A stretch of 64,000 bases of DNA, taken from NCBI GenBank assembly GCA_038496675.1, contig CM076648.1, positions 18,739,780-18,803,779 of the forward strand. The letters are read 5' to 3'. Position 1 is the first letter of the stretch, and every line of letters begins with the position of its first letter. The notes under the pieces were generated by a model, which saw only the letters and a program-made list of their open reading frames with translations, did no database searches and was not told the DNA's origin. Below, piece by piece: positions 1 to 13,000 of this stretch. This stretch comes from Rachycentron canadum (lineage: Eukaryota; Chordata; Actinopteri; Carangiformes; Rachycentridae). Position numbers and translations under genes: made by a program.

Positions 1-1530
1 ATGAACACGGCCTCTATGCTGAAGTTCTGACATAATTTAACACTTTATTTTGAAAGATGAGCATTTCACGGGTGATAAATTGCACAGTTTCAGTTCTTAA
101 ACAGCTGATGAAGCAGTGTTTTGGATGTCCCTTCCAGGTGTCCAAATTAATTTACATGACACGTCTACTAACTACTTGTATCAGCCAGTGAGACATTTCT
201 TCCCCTTGTGAGCTGATGAAACATAATTGCAAGTGGTAATTTGCTCTTAGAAAATAGGAAGAACAACTAATTTGAAGGATGTGCTGCTGTGAAAATCAAT
301 AGGAAAATCCTGAGCATGCTAAACAGAAAATGCTACTGCCATATGCCCACAACACATCCTATAGTGTGCCCAGTGCCAAGCCCCAGGGTGCGGGCAGGAA
401 ATGCCATATTGGCCTCTCAGGACAGTTAGATCATTGGCTGCACCCCCAGGGTGTGGGACACATGGTCCCAGACAGCCTCATCCTCCCGTCTCAGTCCTTT
501 GTCCTCCTGCTGAAATGACAAGCTGTACACTTCTAAGAACTCCTTCGAACCTTTTCATCGAGCCTTTCACCCTTAGGATTGATGTCCTTGCTTTGATTGG
601 CTTTTCTTGCCTGAACATCAAGACAAATGCTGGAAGGTTAACAGTAAGATGATGTCATGTCATGAGCACAATGCACCTGTGGGTGATGTGCACATGAAAA
701 GTAGCCTAGAGCCAATAGAGAGGGCAATTTTCTTAATGGCAGCCAATTAGAGGGACAGCTTGTTGCTTCTTACTGCATGTTCAGATTGAAGCCAGTGAGT
801 ATTACCTATATCTTGGCTATAGCTGGATTGCCCTTGCTGGCCAAGCAGGGTCCCCTTAATATGATTAGGACGGATTATGGCGTTGTCTGCACATCAAAAG
901 AGCCAAGACCAATTATCACCAATGCCTTTCAACGCAACAGCCGCTCCTTCCTCCCTCCCTTCCTCCCCACAAACGCAGAAAGAAAAAGGAGAAAACAGAG
1001 CCCAGACGTCTTGTAACACTCCAGAAGCTCCGCACTAATGGATGGATTCATCATTCATTCAGGCCTTTCATGTACAGTATTAAGCAGTGATGGTGCACAG
1101 TTGCCAGCGCTTTGGCTAGTCCCTAAAATAGACTGAGCGTCAGAGCTAATTATCCCAGTCCCAGAGGCATGTACAAACAGGTTCATATGACAGAAAATGT
1201 GGCGTGCTCTAAGGCAGTAGAAAAGAGTCGGAAACTGAAAACAAGCGCTCTGTGCCTCCAGGTGATGTTTGGGAATATTTGTCTTTTTATTTTTTGCAGG
1301 TTTTCACATTTTTCTGCATGTTTTCGTAACAGAGTTTGTGTGCATGGTACTGGCTACGACAGTTAGCTTTGCACCGTTTTGCTGAGGTGCCCATTACCAT
1401 AATCCCCAGTCAGAGCGGGTCTTCCATTACCCCTTTGTGCTGTCTGCGCTCATGACAGGAAACCAAATGAATGTGGATAAAAGTAGTCCCAGTCGCCCCC
1501 CCCATTCCCATCCTACAACACTTGCACACA

Positions 1531-1532
<2 letters not shown>

Positions 1533-1565
<33 letters not shown>
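1533..1565. repeat. (AC)n microsatellite
   Basis: A pure AC dinucleotide run of 33 bp. It accounts for the Thr-His and Cys-Val repeat frames read across it on both strands. Confidence 0.98.
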
Positions 1566-1567
<2 letters not shown>

Positions 1568-3180
1568 CACACTGCTTTGCCAAATTACTCTCATAGTTTC
1601 ACTTTTCTCTAAAGTGCCAGAGCCTAAGCGCTTGAACAAAGGTGCCCCCTGGATCCCTACCACCCATCAAAGGCAGAGTTGGAGTCAAACCAGAGTCCTG
1701 TCAGGAGTCAAATGAAGCCATTAAAATCCCTTTTTCCACTGCCCCGACATTCACTTCACTCTTTGTGTGCAGCGGGGAGCTGGGAGTGCACCAGAGAAAG
1801 CAAGGCATAACTCTTGTTGCTTACTCAAGGAACTGTACCAGACATTAGAATACCTTGTTTTTCTTTGTAACAGTTGTGTGCCTGTATTACAGCTTCTGCA
1901 TAACCCAGATATCTAACTAAATATCTAAAAACTGTCGATTTCTGTTTAGTGAAATAGTTATTTTGAGCTGAGAGGAGATGAGTCTTCAGCCCATGGGAGA
2001 TTTGAAATACAAGAACAACGCTTTGGAGAATGTCAGTTCCTTTTTTAAGTGGAGGTTTGACATAGTTCAGCTCAGTGTAGCCACCAAAAACCTGATGTAA
2101 ATAAAGGTGTACTGGGATCCATCAGTGGATATCTCTTCACTACCATGTACATTTGCTTTTTTCTTTGTTTACTTTTGTGTGAGTAACCCAAACCAAAGGC
2201 ACAGAGTGGAGCTGTTACCTGCCTGAGAAGATAATTATGCTCTATGTTCTGAGCTAATTCCAATGGGCAGACCGCTCCTCGTATCGCAGCACCGCAGCTG
2301 CTCTCAGCATGTGCACTTCCAGCTTTCCTGCAGAGCTTGGTTTAATCACAGAACCTTTGCAAGCCGCAGCCATGATTTTCCAATCCACTTGGGTGCACGC
2401 CACATGTGGAATTACGCCTGTATTGTGTTTATATACAGGACACGTATGTATATTAAATGCTCTGGGTATACAAGTAAATCCATGGCAACCATGTCAGCAC
2501 AACTGACATCACTGTGGGCGACTAACAGGTGAACACTCAATCACAATCCCCACAAGCATGTAAACAAGGGCTGAAGTGGCTTCCTCGCACTACATACTAC
2601 CGGCTTGCCTTTTGGCTAACCTGCAGCCTGTAAGGGCAACATTAATAATTTAACCAAACACTCAGACGTGATGGAGCGGACAAGGAAACCCAGCGAGAAG
2701 CACTCTGGTTAAGAGAGGCTATTAAATATGAAAACTATTTGTGGTGACTAATACTATTTTTGTTTTCCGAGAGCTTAAAGTCTCACGTACTGTAGCGTCG
2801 CTCCCAGCCTGTGAAGACGGTAAATTGTTTGATCAGGAAAGATTAAGCAGGAAGTGGCTGCAGTCTGGATGTAAATTGACTCTCTCTGTTTGCCATTATT
2901 ACAGCAGCAGACAAACTTTACTCGAAATTTAACATCATTGTCGTCCCAATTAATATCTTTAAGGTTAGTTTGCAGTTTATTTGTCGTTGTTGGTAATGGC
3001 TAATCTGCATCACTGAAACAAATATGTTCCAGCAGTTGTGTACTCTGTTTAACCTCTGTCAGCCTAGCATATATTCAGACACACATACACACGGAGCAGA
3101 CTAGGGACAGCAGCTACTTGTATATTTATACATTCATGGGGGTGCTCCTGCATGCTCTATGAAAAACACACACCGATCCC

Positions 3181-3225
3181 CACACACACACACACACACA
3201 CACGCACACACACACACACACACAC
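3181..3225. repeat. (CA)n microsatellite with one interruption
   Basis: A CA run of 45 bp, broken once by a G at 3204. Confidence 0.98.
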
Positions 3226-3450
3226 TTATGGGAGCCTTACTCTTGTGTTGAGGATTAGATGGGTTCAGGGCCAGAGTGCCCCTCTGGTTGCTGCTCTCGC
3301 CTTGGTGTGGTGTCTGGGTGGGTTGGTTGGGTGTGCATGAAACCCTCAGGGGGAAAGACTGCACTGCACACAAATCATTACTGCTCATCAGTTGCTGCCA
3401 CTCAGCTGCTTATTTACTCAGCAGCTTGGCTTGGCTGAGATATCCAGACA

Positions 3451-3451
<1 letters not shown>

Positions 3452-3498
<47 letters not shown>
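3452..3498. repeat. (AC)n microsatellite
   Basis: A pure AC run of 47 bp, only about 230 bp from the previous array. Confidence 0.98.
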
Positions 3499-3502
<4 letters not shown>

Positions 3503-6500
3503 CATACCTCATTATACATCAGGGTTGTGGGTAAGAAATCACTGGGAAACACTGTTGTTTCTCAATGATTTGTTGTTTAGGCAGGGATGTTTTGTGCGCT
3601 GTGTAGGTCAATACCTCAAGCTGAATACACACAATTCATCATAACTTCAAAGTCTATTCCTGATGCAGTTTTCACAACTGATGTTGGTGTGCAGTTTCCA
3701 TTTGGGAGAAGACTGTCAAGTCTCAACATGACTGAAAAGTGTTGCTTCAGCGATACACAGATCCTTATTTAATACCTCTGTAGTGAATTATTTATGACCA
3801 CACTACCAAGTAAGCTATATGTAGCATATTAAATACTTAAACCCCTAAATCTTTTCTTGATTCTCTTTTGATACAGGTCCCTCTAATAGGATTGATAAGG
3901 GAGCTTGACATGGAGGCCAGTAAGCAGATTTGACTGCCACATTTGAGCCAATAGTGATGAAACTTCTCCCAAGCCTTACTGGTGGTGCAGTTTGCCTCAG
4001 AAGTGTGAAACTGGTGGGGGGTAACTTGAACCAGATTGCTCTGGAAGAGATTACATCTGCTGATGCATCTGTGATATAATGTAAACAGTTGCACACAAGC
4101 CGGTCATGCTTGGTGGTCGACTGTTTACACACCTTGGCTGACAGATAAGAGCGAATTTCAGCTAGACTCTGATCAAATCTGCCACAGGACAAGTCTGTGT
4201 CAAGTGCTCGTGGTCTCTGATTCCTGTGTTTTTATTGCGAGAGGGGCAGATAGATGGAGAGGTGGGAGGGTGTGTGGGGGGAAAGCTCCTTTTCAGGGAC
4301 TAAATCGCTTGCTTTGTGGTTGGCCATACGCACACATGACCACACGTGTGTGCCTGTGATCACATCACAGAATGGAGACGAGACACAATCAGGCAGTGCA
4401 CAGGAAATGGGATTCATCTGTCTAACTCTGACTCGGAGATGCAATAGCAATTGCACAGATAGCACTGTTTTGTCAGCTGAGCTTTGCCAAATTGATTCTG
4501 ATAATATGTTACACTAGCTGCAGACAAATGAGCCACCTCTGAGGAAACCAGTAACGTCTTTCTACTGTTTTCATCCAAATACACATTGACTAACCTGTGC
4601 TAAGATACAAACTGTGACATTAAGATGGAAATAGGTCCAAATCCCCTACAGCTAGTTAGTTAACAACTAAAGCACCCTCCTCAAATGAAGGTTGAGCTCC
4701 TGTTTTACCATACTAATAAATATTTGCAGAAATAACTATGACCCTATCTTTTATTTTGACCTCAAGAACTTCACTAAGACGTACACTCTCTGTTTGTCAG
4801 CTCAAACGACAAGGTGACATTTTTCAGCTGAATTCAATTACCGTGTTTACCGTTTAATATCATGTCATCAAAAACATTTTGCGTGCTCATGTAGATAGTG
4901 CAGGCTGAAGAATGAACATGCACCATATATTGTGTACTGTGATATTGCTGCAAAAACGATTGTACGGTGAGAAATGATACCCACTGGGACTGAGTCACGC
5001 CATCCTTTTGTGGCTGCTGGGACAGAAGGCTCCTTTTTCATTTGGCCCTTATCTAAGCCAGACTGATTGAGGCCACAGCCATAATTCTCTTATACAAACG
5101 TTTCGGTTTATTTATTTATTTTTTTCTGTCTTTGAGATGCGCACACAAACACACCGTGAGTGACGTTCACCTTGCTGCGTCCTGCTGGATTTTATTTTAT
5201 TTTTTTCCCCCCTCATGTCTTGACTGCACAACAAAAAACCCATTACTCTGTCTTGTTGCCACATCACTGCACCTCTTTCTCACCTGCAATATGATCCACA
5301 TTAGCATCCCCACCAGCCTGGGCAGCTCCTGCTGTCCGAGCCGACAGGACTGAGAGCAGAGATAAGCTCACTCTGTAATGAGCACTCAGTCTCTGTTGGG
5401 CAGGGGAAAAGACAGAGAGGCCCTGTCGTGCAGCAGTGTCAAATGGGTATCAACACAGGTCACATGCATGCATTTATGTCGAGCTCAGTGTCTGTGACCG
5501 AGGATGCATTTTTTTTCCTGTTAGGATGTGTGGGGGCGCAATGTTTTGTTAATGGGTGATATTTATGCTATACTTTACCTCTTGTTCATCCCGCCGGTGG
5601 CACAACTCTCTCTGAGCTCTTTTTTTGTAGTTAACACCCTGAGAGACTGGCACAGGTCTCGCACTCGGTGATGGAGCGCTGAGAAGAGAGAAGCTGGTTG
5701 CAGTGGAACAAAGGTGCGAACAAAGACGTGTAATGGTTGAACAGAATTGCTTGAGCTGTGTGAAAATGAACGCATGAAAAGCAGGACCTGCTGAATGAAA
5801 TGCAAGGCGGTCCTAGCGGAAAGAGAGTACGAGGGGATCAACAGATAGCATCAGCACAAATGACTCCCTGCAAACCAGTTTGCTCCTAACTCAGATGTGG
5901 GCAAGCGCCATGCCTTTTTTTTTTTTTTTTTTTTTTCCCTCCCTCCAACACCACTGCCAAACTGCCAAAGGACATGGGACAAGGCCCACCCTTTGGTTTC
6001 AAAAGCTTATTTCCTTACACATTTCAAATATTGGTACATCTGCTCAGTTCTGTGTTTCGACAGAAACCAGGTTAAGTCGCTTGTTTCTGCACTTAATGCA
6101 GCGATTAGACAATAGTCTTCCTTCTGTTCTATGCTGTGGAAATTCATGGGAAACACAAACATGTCATGTCATTTGGGGACAAAGTAAACATGCATTCTAA
6201 AGCTGTTTATGTTTCGAAATCAAAATATGTGGACTCAATAGGGAATTAGGCTACATGAGTCTATATAGGGTGGAAGTGGGATGAATGCACATATACTCCA
6301 AGTGCATTAAAAAAAGATGCTTTCATGATTTCAATGGGAGCTTTGACAGTTTGGTACACTACAGTAATAATATCTAAAGAGACCTTCAGACCTCCCTTTA
6401 TGCCTCACACAGCCTCTTCATTTTGTAATCTAACTATGCCCCTGGTGCAAACACTTAACCCCTGTAACCACACTTAACTCCACCACTATTACTGTACTGA

Positions 6501-6854
6501 CTTGAGATAGTGTTCCCTCCTGGGCTCCTGCTTCTCCAAGTTGCCAAGGATATGCTGTCCAGATTTACTAAAGTTTTCTTCTCTATGGGTTTTTTTTTTT
6601 TTTTTTTTTTTCAAGGGGTTACATCCGGTTTCAAGTAAAATAGTAATTGAGCCTCCCTCCCAGTGTTGGCTCAGAGGCTTTGATCTCTACTGTTCTTCAG
6701 TGTTAAATGGTTTCCTCCAAATCGCTGTGAACACACAGCGACTGGCTGCTCTTTTATCAGCAGCCTGCTAACAGCACCTCCTCGCCGGGTGCTTTGAAGC
6801 CACAAACAACTCACTCTGGAAAGAACAAAAAAGAGCAAAGGATGGCAAGTCCTG

Positions 6855-6900
6855 CATATATATATAAATATATGTGTGTGTGTGTGTGTGTGCGCGTGCA
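6855..6900. repeat. (AT)n-(GT)n compound microsatellite
   Basis: An AT-rich alternating segment passes into GT and then a short GCGCGTGC end; nearly all of it is alternating purine-pyrimidine. Confidence 0.95.
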
Positions 6901-8192
6901 TGGATTTATGTATGAATGTACATTTACTTATGTGTATACATTAGGGTTAACACTTTTAATGTTTAAGCATTAGGGCTAGAATCAGTTTTAGGTAAGAGTT
7001 AGGTAAGGAAATGCAGTGTAGGTCCCTACAAAGATAGCTGTGTCTGTGTGTAATATATACTGTATACATTTAGAAGGTTTGTCAGAGAGAGGATATGAGC
7101 AGGAGACCATGTCAAGACTTTGAGGATTTTTGCTTGTTTTCTTTTTCAAAGGAAACCGGTCCTGTCCTCAATGTTTAAAAGACAGTAATTGTCCAGTGTA
7201 ATAGTCTGTAAATGTTCATTGGGGATTTGAAAGGGGAGGCTGTGACTCAGCTTTCTTGTTGTAATTAGCAGAATTTGCATGCCGATGCTTATCTTAACAA
7301 GCGCAGAAATTGAGATAGTTTATAGATGTTTTTGTGTCTGGGGCTGGTAATTGGCATCAAGCTTATCAGAGGCAGATTGGCCACACTTGACCACTTAAAG
7401 GAGCCTGAGTCACAGAGTCTCGCCCCCTTTTATAAAGCCTGTTCAAGGTGGTTGTGGCTTTATTCCACCCTCACAACAAGCAAACAAGCAAAGGGGCCAA
7501 AGGAGGGGTCTTCTAAATACCAACATACTAGTATCTCAGTTTAAAAGAGGTTTCTGATCCAACTGCATAGCTGACTGTGACTTCCAGCACATTCTTTTCT
7601 CTTGTGATTGAAATAAAGGCACAAAAATGACAAAATGACACTAGTCAAGGACAAAATAGGCAAAGACCCAGACTTTGAAATCCAATGCTGATAAATTGCT
7701 GGGCGTTTGACTTTGCAAGCCATACTGGATTATATTGATTTTCTTTTCTCTGTGTGTATGTGCTGTGCGTGAGTGAGTGTGATAGAGAAAAAAACCAGGG
7801 GCAAGAGAATGCAATATTGTGTTTCATTAAAAAATCTATAGGATATCTCATTACTGCCACATGATTTTCTTTAGTATCAGGGTTGGTGGGAATGGGGTGG
7901 AGCAGGTGGGTGGCAAGATGAATGCGCTTTCCTGTCTCAGATGACTATCTCATCTTTTGTTGTTCATGGAGAAAGTAGGAACTCGGCTCAGTCTGCCCAG
8001 GATGTCAACTACTTCCTGTCTATGTTTGCTCACTGCTCACTGTTTCTTTTTTTTTTTTTTTTTTTGGTCAGTGTCAAATTACTCGCCCTCACGTGCTCGG
8101 AACCGAAAACAAATCTGAATTCACAAGATCTAGAACAAATGCAGCCATTTGTTCCTCATATTAGCGCTGTCACTTCAATTTTCTGAATGTAA

Positions 8193-8237
8193 AGGGTCGA
8201 TATCTTTCATCGACCCTATAGGGTCGATATCTTTCAT
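8193..8237. repeat. short direct repeat with hairpin and 20-bp palindrome
   Basis: An 18-bp unit at 8193-8210 recurs exactly at 8220-8237. Between them the sequence folds back: AGGGTCGAT (8193-8201) pairs with ATCGACCCT (8209-8217) around a 7-nt loop, and 8209-8228 is a perfect 20-bp palindrome centred on TA. No function is known to me. Confidence 0.95.
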
Positions 8238-8525
8238 ACCAAATCTCTTGGACAGTTCTCTCTGTCTCCATGCTTCCACTTTCTGGTTTATTTGAACCAT
8301 GCTGTAATGTTCAGTGGGTCAAAAGTAGAGATGTGCATTTCCATTCTTCATCAAGGATCAGATCCCTATGGTTAAAGTAGAGTGTTGCTGTGTGTTGTTT
8401 TCTGCCTCTATTGTATTAAGTGTGTAGTTTGTCTCAACACCTGAAAGTTCATTTTAAAGATAATTTTTCTCCAGAAACAGCATTTGCTGGCATCTAATGC
8501 CATAGTGAGATTTTTTTTTAACTGA

Positions 8526-8550
8526 TTTTTTTTTTTTTTTTTTTTTTTTT
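8526..8550. repeat. poly-T tract (25 nt)
   Basis: A pure T run, close to a shorter 9-nt T run at 8511-8519. Confidence 0.97.
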
Positions 8551-10056
8551 CTAGCAACCAGAAAAGGTTAGCCCAATTCTCAAATCCTGACATTAAGTGA
8601 TGGTTTTAACCTTTAGTCTGACTGCTCAGTGGGTACCCATTTTACCCCAAGAAACATGCTGTTTCTTGCTATTTTGCCTTCCAATTATTCACAGTGCGGC
8701 GGCATTTTTGACGTCCTCTCACACTGTACCCTCGCACCGTCTCTAAACCAGCTCTCACAGTATGCCCGTCTGTGTTGCTGTCGTCTCAGCGGGCCAATCC
8801 TTCACCGTGGGCCCATGGGGAGGCTGATAAGAGGGGGAATTCGAGCCTCAATCAGTGCTGGTTAATTATCACAACCGGGGGAGGTGAGAGAGGTTTCCCC
8901 GTCTGCCCACTCGCTCCTGGATCGCTGTCTCCCCTTCAAACACTCATCTCTTGAAAGCTCCGTCTTGTATTCTTCAAGTGTTTTGTCTCCCTGTTGTGGT
9001 ATGTCCATGTGTTTGTTGTCAGTCTTACTCAGAATTATTAAATATTCTATCATGTGTCATCCTTTCATCCATGATGAGTTAATTATTGGAAACATTTGAG
9101 TAACCCTTTTGTTTATATACAAAATTTAATTTATTTATTGCTCATGTTTCCCATAATGCTTTTCTAAAGAATTTGCTAACAATTTTATTTAAATGTTTTT
9201 TGCTTTACGTTTAAGAAGATGATAATTTGCTTTTGGGGGAACCCATTATAAACACGTATGCTCTTACATCACAATAGGTTTAATGTCATGTTGAGCAGGG
9301 ACACCTTGCTTAGCCCAATTATCAAGTGTCAGTGGGATCAAGTTTAATTAAGACTTGCGTGTTTGTGACGTCACTCATTTCATGACACGTAACAGTTTGA
9401 TTCCACTCTGTAAATGCAGAGCCATGTTACAGGAAAACGAACAGGCATGTTTCAGAAACATGGGTTCCAAACGTAATTGTTGTAAAGTGATGAAAAATTA
9501 ATGCTACGCTAACGAGTGCAAGGCATGAATCGCTTAGAATTGCTGGGCTATTTTCCCTACTTTGCTGTTTGTCTGCTCGCCCTTCTGCACGCTTTTTGAA
9601 CTGCATGCAGAGACATAGAAAAATGAATCTATGATCCTGAATGACTCAGCTGAAGTTAAAAAAAAAAAAAAATCATAAAGTGAAACAGTCCCTCTGATTG
9701 GGATCTCCAGTCATGGCTTCGACTGAAACACACTAAAATGAGATTTTATACAGGCACTGTACTGTGTGGGTCTTTGGGCTTATTTTGTCTGGTGCTAACT
9801 TTTGTCTGACTCTATTAAAGCAATCCATTTTTCATTTCTCATTTAGTCTATGACAAATGCTGATTGGAAACTTTCAGATTTGAGAGGAGGAGGAGCCTCC
9901 AGCTGAATGTTTTTATCTCACACAGCGGCCGAATTATTGGGATCACTTTCAGTTTTGGAGGTTGAGCCCAGGCAGCGAGAGTCTCATCTCAAAGGTGGTC
10001 TTGGGCCTCTCACTGCAGAACAGGAGGCAGAGGCTGGTGTGTGTGGTTATTGAAAG

Positions 10057-10083
10057 AGGGAGAGAAAGAGAGAGAGAGAGAGA
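10057..10083. repeat. (AG)n-rich tract
   Basis: A purine-only tract dominated by AG units. Confidence 0.9.
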
Positions 10084-13000
10084 TTAGGTGCTTATTGATT
10101 ACTGGTCTAAATACAAGGTGCAAAGATGTACACAGAGTAAAACGCCCTCAGTCAGAGTCATTAAACATGGACGTTGAAATGATATTTTGCTGCTCTCTTG
10201 CACTCAGAGCATCCTATTAACCAGCGAATAATTCTCTGAAAGATCTATTTCTTCATCTGATTAAAAGGAGGCTGATGTTTGTATTAGAATGACTTTTACT
10301 GGCACTATTCGGCACATCCTAAGCTGATGTTGTGGTGACACAGCTCAGCCTGTGACCCTGTCATGTTTTGTCCGTGCCTCCGGAGTTTTACAATGGCAGG
10401 GAGCAGACAGGATGACAGAGAAAAAATTGGATCCTTTCCTCTTTTAATCTGCCAGTTGAGTGGGTGCCAGGCACTGTGCGCTATGCGGCCCCAATCATTT
10501 TGTCCATCCCTTTATGGCTTGGCCTCAACCCTTATTTTCATCAGCTGCTGTGGGGAACACTGAGGATACCAGAATTGGAGGGCTGTGGTATCCCTTATCG
10601 CAGCTACCTCCTTCAGGAATGTCTGGCATTGCTCCTGGCATCAGCTCTTAAAAGAGGAAGACTTGAGTCGCCACATTAACTCTGTCACAAATGGGAAAAG
10701 AGAATTCCTGTGTCATCCAGCCTCGCCTGTATTTGATTTTGTCCCTGTGACTCTGCTTTGAGTTTTCCTTTGAATGTTTATCCTCCAGCCAGGTTTTTTT
10801 TTTTCGTTGCTGTGAACACCAGCAGTCCTCAGAAATCATATTTCTTTTTTAGCATTGACAAGCACTAATCCATCTTAATGCATCTGCCCCCTCCTTCTTC
10901 CTCTTCTATTACCTGGTAATGAAAAAGGTGTCTCAACTCGCATCTCCACGACTTTTCATGTCAAGTGCCCAAATATCAATTTTAACAGAATGAAAGTAAG
11001 CTAGCTGCTAACTCCATAATAGAATCTTTGAAAGGACCTTTGTACTCGTCCTTTCGTTAGAAAAGGGCTTTTTTTTTTTTTTTTTGCTAAACAGATACAT
11101 GCTTCAAATAAAGCAAGTCAGCTGCAGCTCACCAGACACCTCGTCCCTCTACATTTGGTCTCAAGATCATTGTTATTTCCCTGAGGTGTTTCTCTGTGAC
11201 AGATGGGCTTTAGAAGGGAGTTTGGAGAGATGGGAGGTGGGTGAAGGAATCGGCAGAAAAAAGAGGGTGAGGGATGATGAGCTGCAAAGTGTGGGAGGGA
11301 AGCAGAGACAACCTTTTCCATTAGTGTCATTAAAGCGACCCTGACGCTGAGGCTGGAAGGACAAACAGTGGAGGGATGGAAATAACGGAGAGGCAGCAGC
11401 TCGGTGAATGAAGTGCTCAGGTTCATTACAAAGTGCCTTTCCCCCGCCTCTATCTTTACCTACATGAAAGGTTTCCATTTGTCCTGGATGTGCTGTTAAT
11501 GATTTTTTTTACTCTTGGCTCGTTGTTTGCTTTTAAGGGCCTTAAAGCTCAGAGATCCAGAGACAGAGCGTGGAAATCATATTCCTACCTGTGCATAGTT
11601 ATAACAATAACATTGAAAACTAATATCGATATTACGCATTAGCCCTTTAATGGGTAATGACCATGTTACAGTGGTTGTAAATGCCTATCAAGTGTGTTTA
11701 CGTTTCAGGATGACCAGGATTTCCTTGTCTCGAAATCCCGACCACAGAAGGGCCTTTGTTGTTGAAAATATGCCCAGTTTTGAAAGTGGTCTGCTCTGTC
11801 TCAAGAGCCGGTCAATAAAGAGCGTAGTCAATATGGCCACTCTCAGATGGTGAGTCAATGAGGGAGGAGGCTTCCTGCTGAGCCAATGGTAGAATAGGAG
11901 AGAAAATGGAGTCTTTGTGTGGAGAGCAGACTCTCACCCACTCCTCTTTACTGCCTTTTCTGGGATGTTACTGCCTGTGCAGCGCCGTTCTGTGTAAAAA
12001 GTACGGACACAGACTTGGGGGGAGGTGGTGTTGTTAAAGCAGGCAGTGGATAAAGTCGGAGCTGGATCAATGTCAGTGTAAAAAGGGAGAGCTGGTATGG
12101 CGGTACAGATGCAGCCGCTGCAGTGTTGCATGTCACGCCTCTGATTGGGGAACATCGGCACGCTATCTAAAGGCACACCCTGAGGCGGCATGGGGCCAGC
12201 ATTGTTTGGTTCAGTGTCAACAAGTCTAGTTTGCACAATGGAGGGTCTACTTAATGGTAATATAGCTGGGTTAGCTCTGTTTAAACGAGACAATTGAGAG
12301 ACTTGCTGTCCAATCTGCTGGAGGAATTGTAAACTGTACATGGGCTGGTACTGAATTCTTGCTGGTGCTGAACTCTTGTCATCGATTCCAGTCACAGAAG
12401 TGAGTTTGCTGGCTGCTGCAGACTTGGCACAATTGATGCAACCCTGTTTCACAAGTTTCCCAAACCCTCAAGTAAAGAGATCTTGGCATTGTGGCCTATA
12501 CTCTGTGAACACATTAACTGAACCTGCACACATCTCACCCTGACAGTAAGCTCTGCCACGTATGAAAACTTGCTTTTAGCACTGGCTCAAAATGGGAAAT
12601 CCAGCACTAGTCCCGTGTCTCCATTCTGTCTCCTCGTCTGAGAGCAAGGGGGGAACTGGGAGCAGGAGAGTCAAGGCAGCATATCAGGGCACCACCTTAA
12701 ACTGGGCTCTCAAACCTTTTATGACTGCTGAGCAAAGTGGATTTGGGACAGCGGTAACAGCCCATACTTATCAAACAGACAACCTCATTTTCTAGCCCCT
12801 TGCTCTCTGCTCCCTCATTCTCACTGGTTGCCTGGTATGGAGGTTCCTATTTTTCAAAGACAAACGGGGGCTCCCACACTGCTGGGCCTGAATGGATTAG
12901 ACTTCCCACACTGTAATGTGGTTTCTGACACTTCCTCCTTTAATTCTGCAGCTGTGTTGTTAAAAGCCTGCAGCGTTTCAGCGATGATGAATTCTGGCAT

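Noticed and set aside
1427..1715. Open frames on both strands with Thr-His or Cys-Val repeats
   Set aside because: They are translations of the (CA)n array; the same applies at 3134-3644, 6671-6901, 55880-56125 and 62638-63128.
3837..4192. Two overlapping minus-strand frames of 85 and 115 codons
   Set aside because: No motif, no clear promoter or splice signals, and two frames open at once is more like low stop density than coding.
7880..7915. Second G-quadruplex candidate (GGG runs near 7.9 kb)
   Set aside because: The loops are long, up to about 10 nt, and the G tracts are only three to four bases, so it is much weaker than the motif at 41296.
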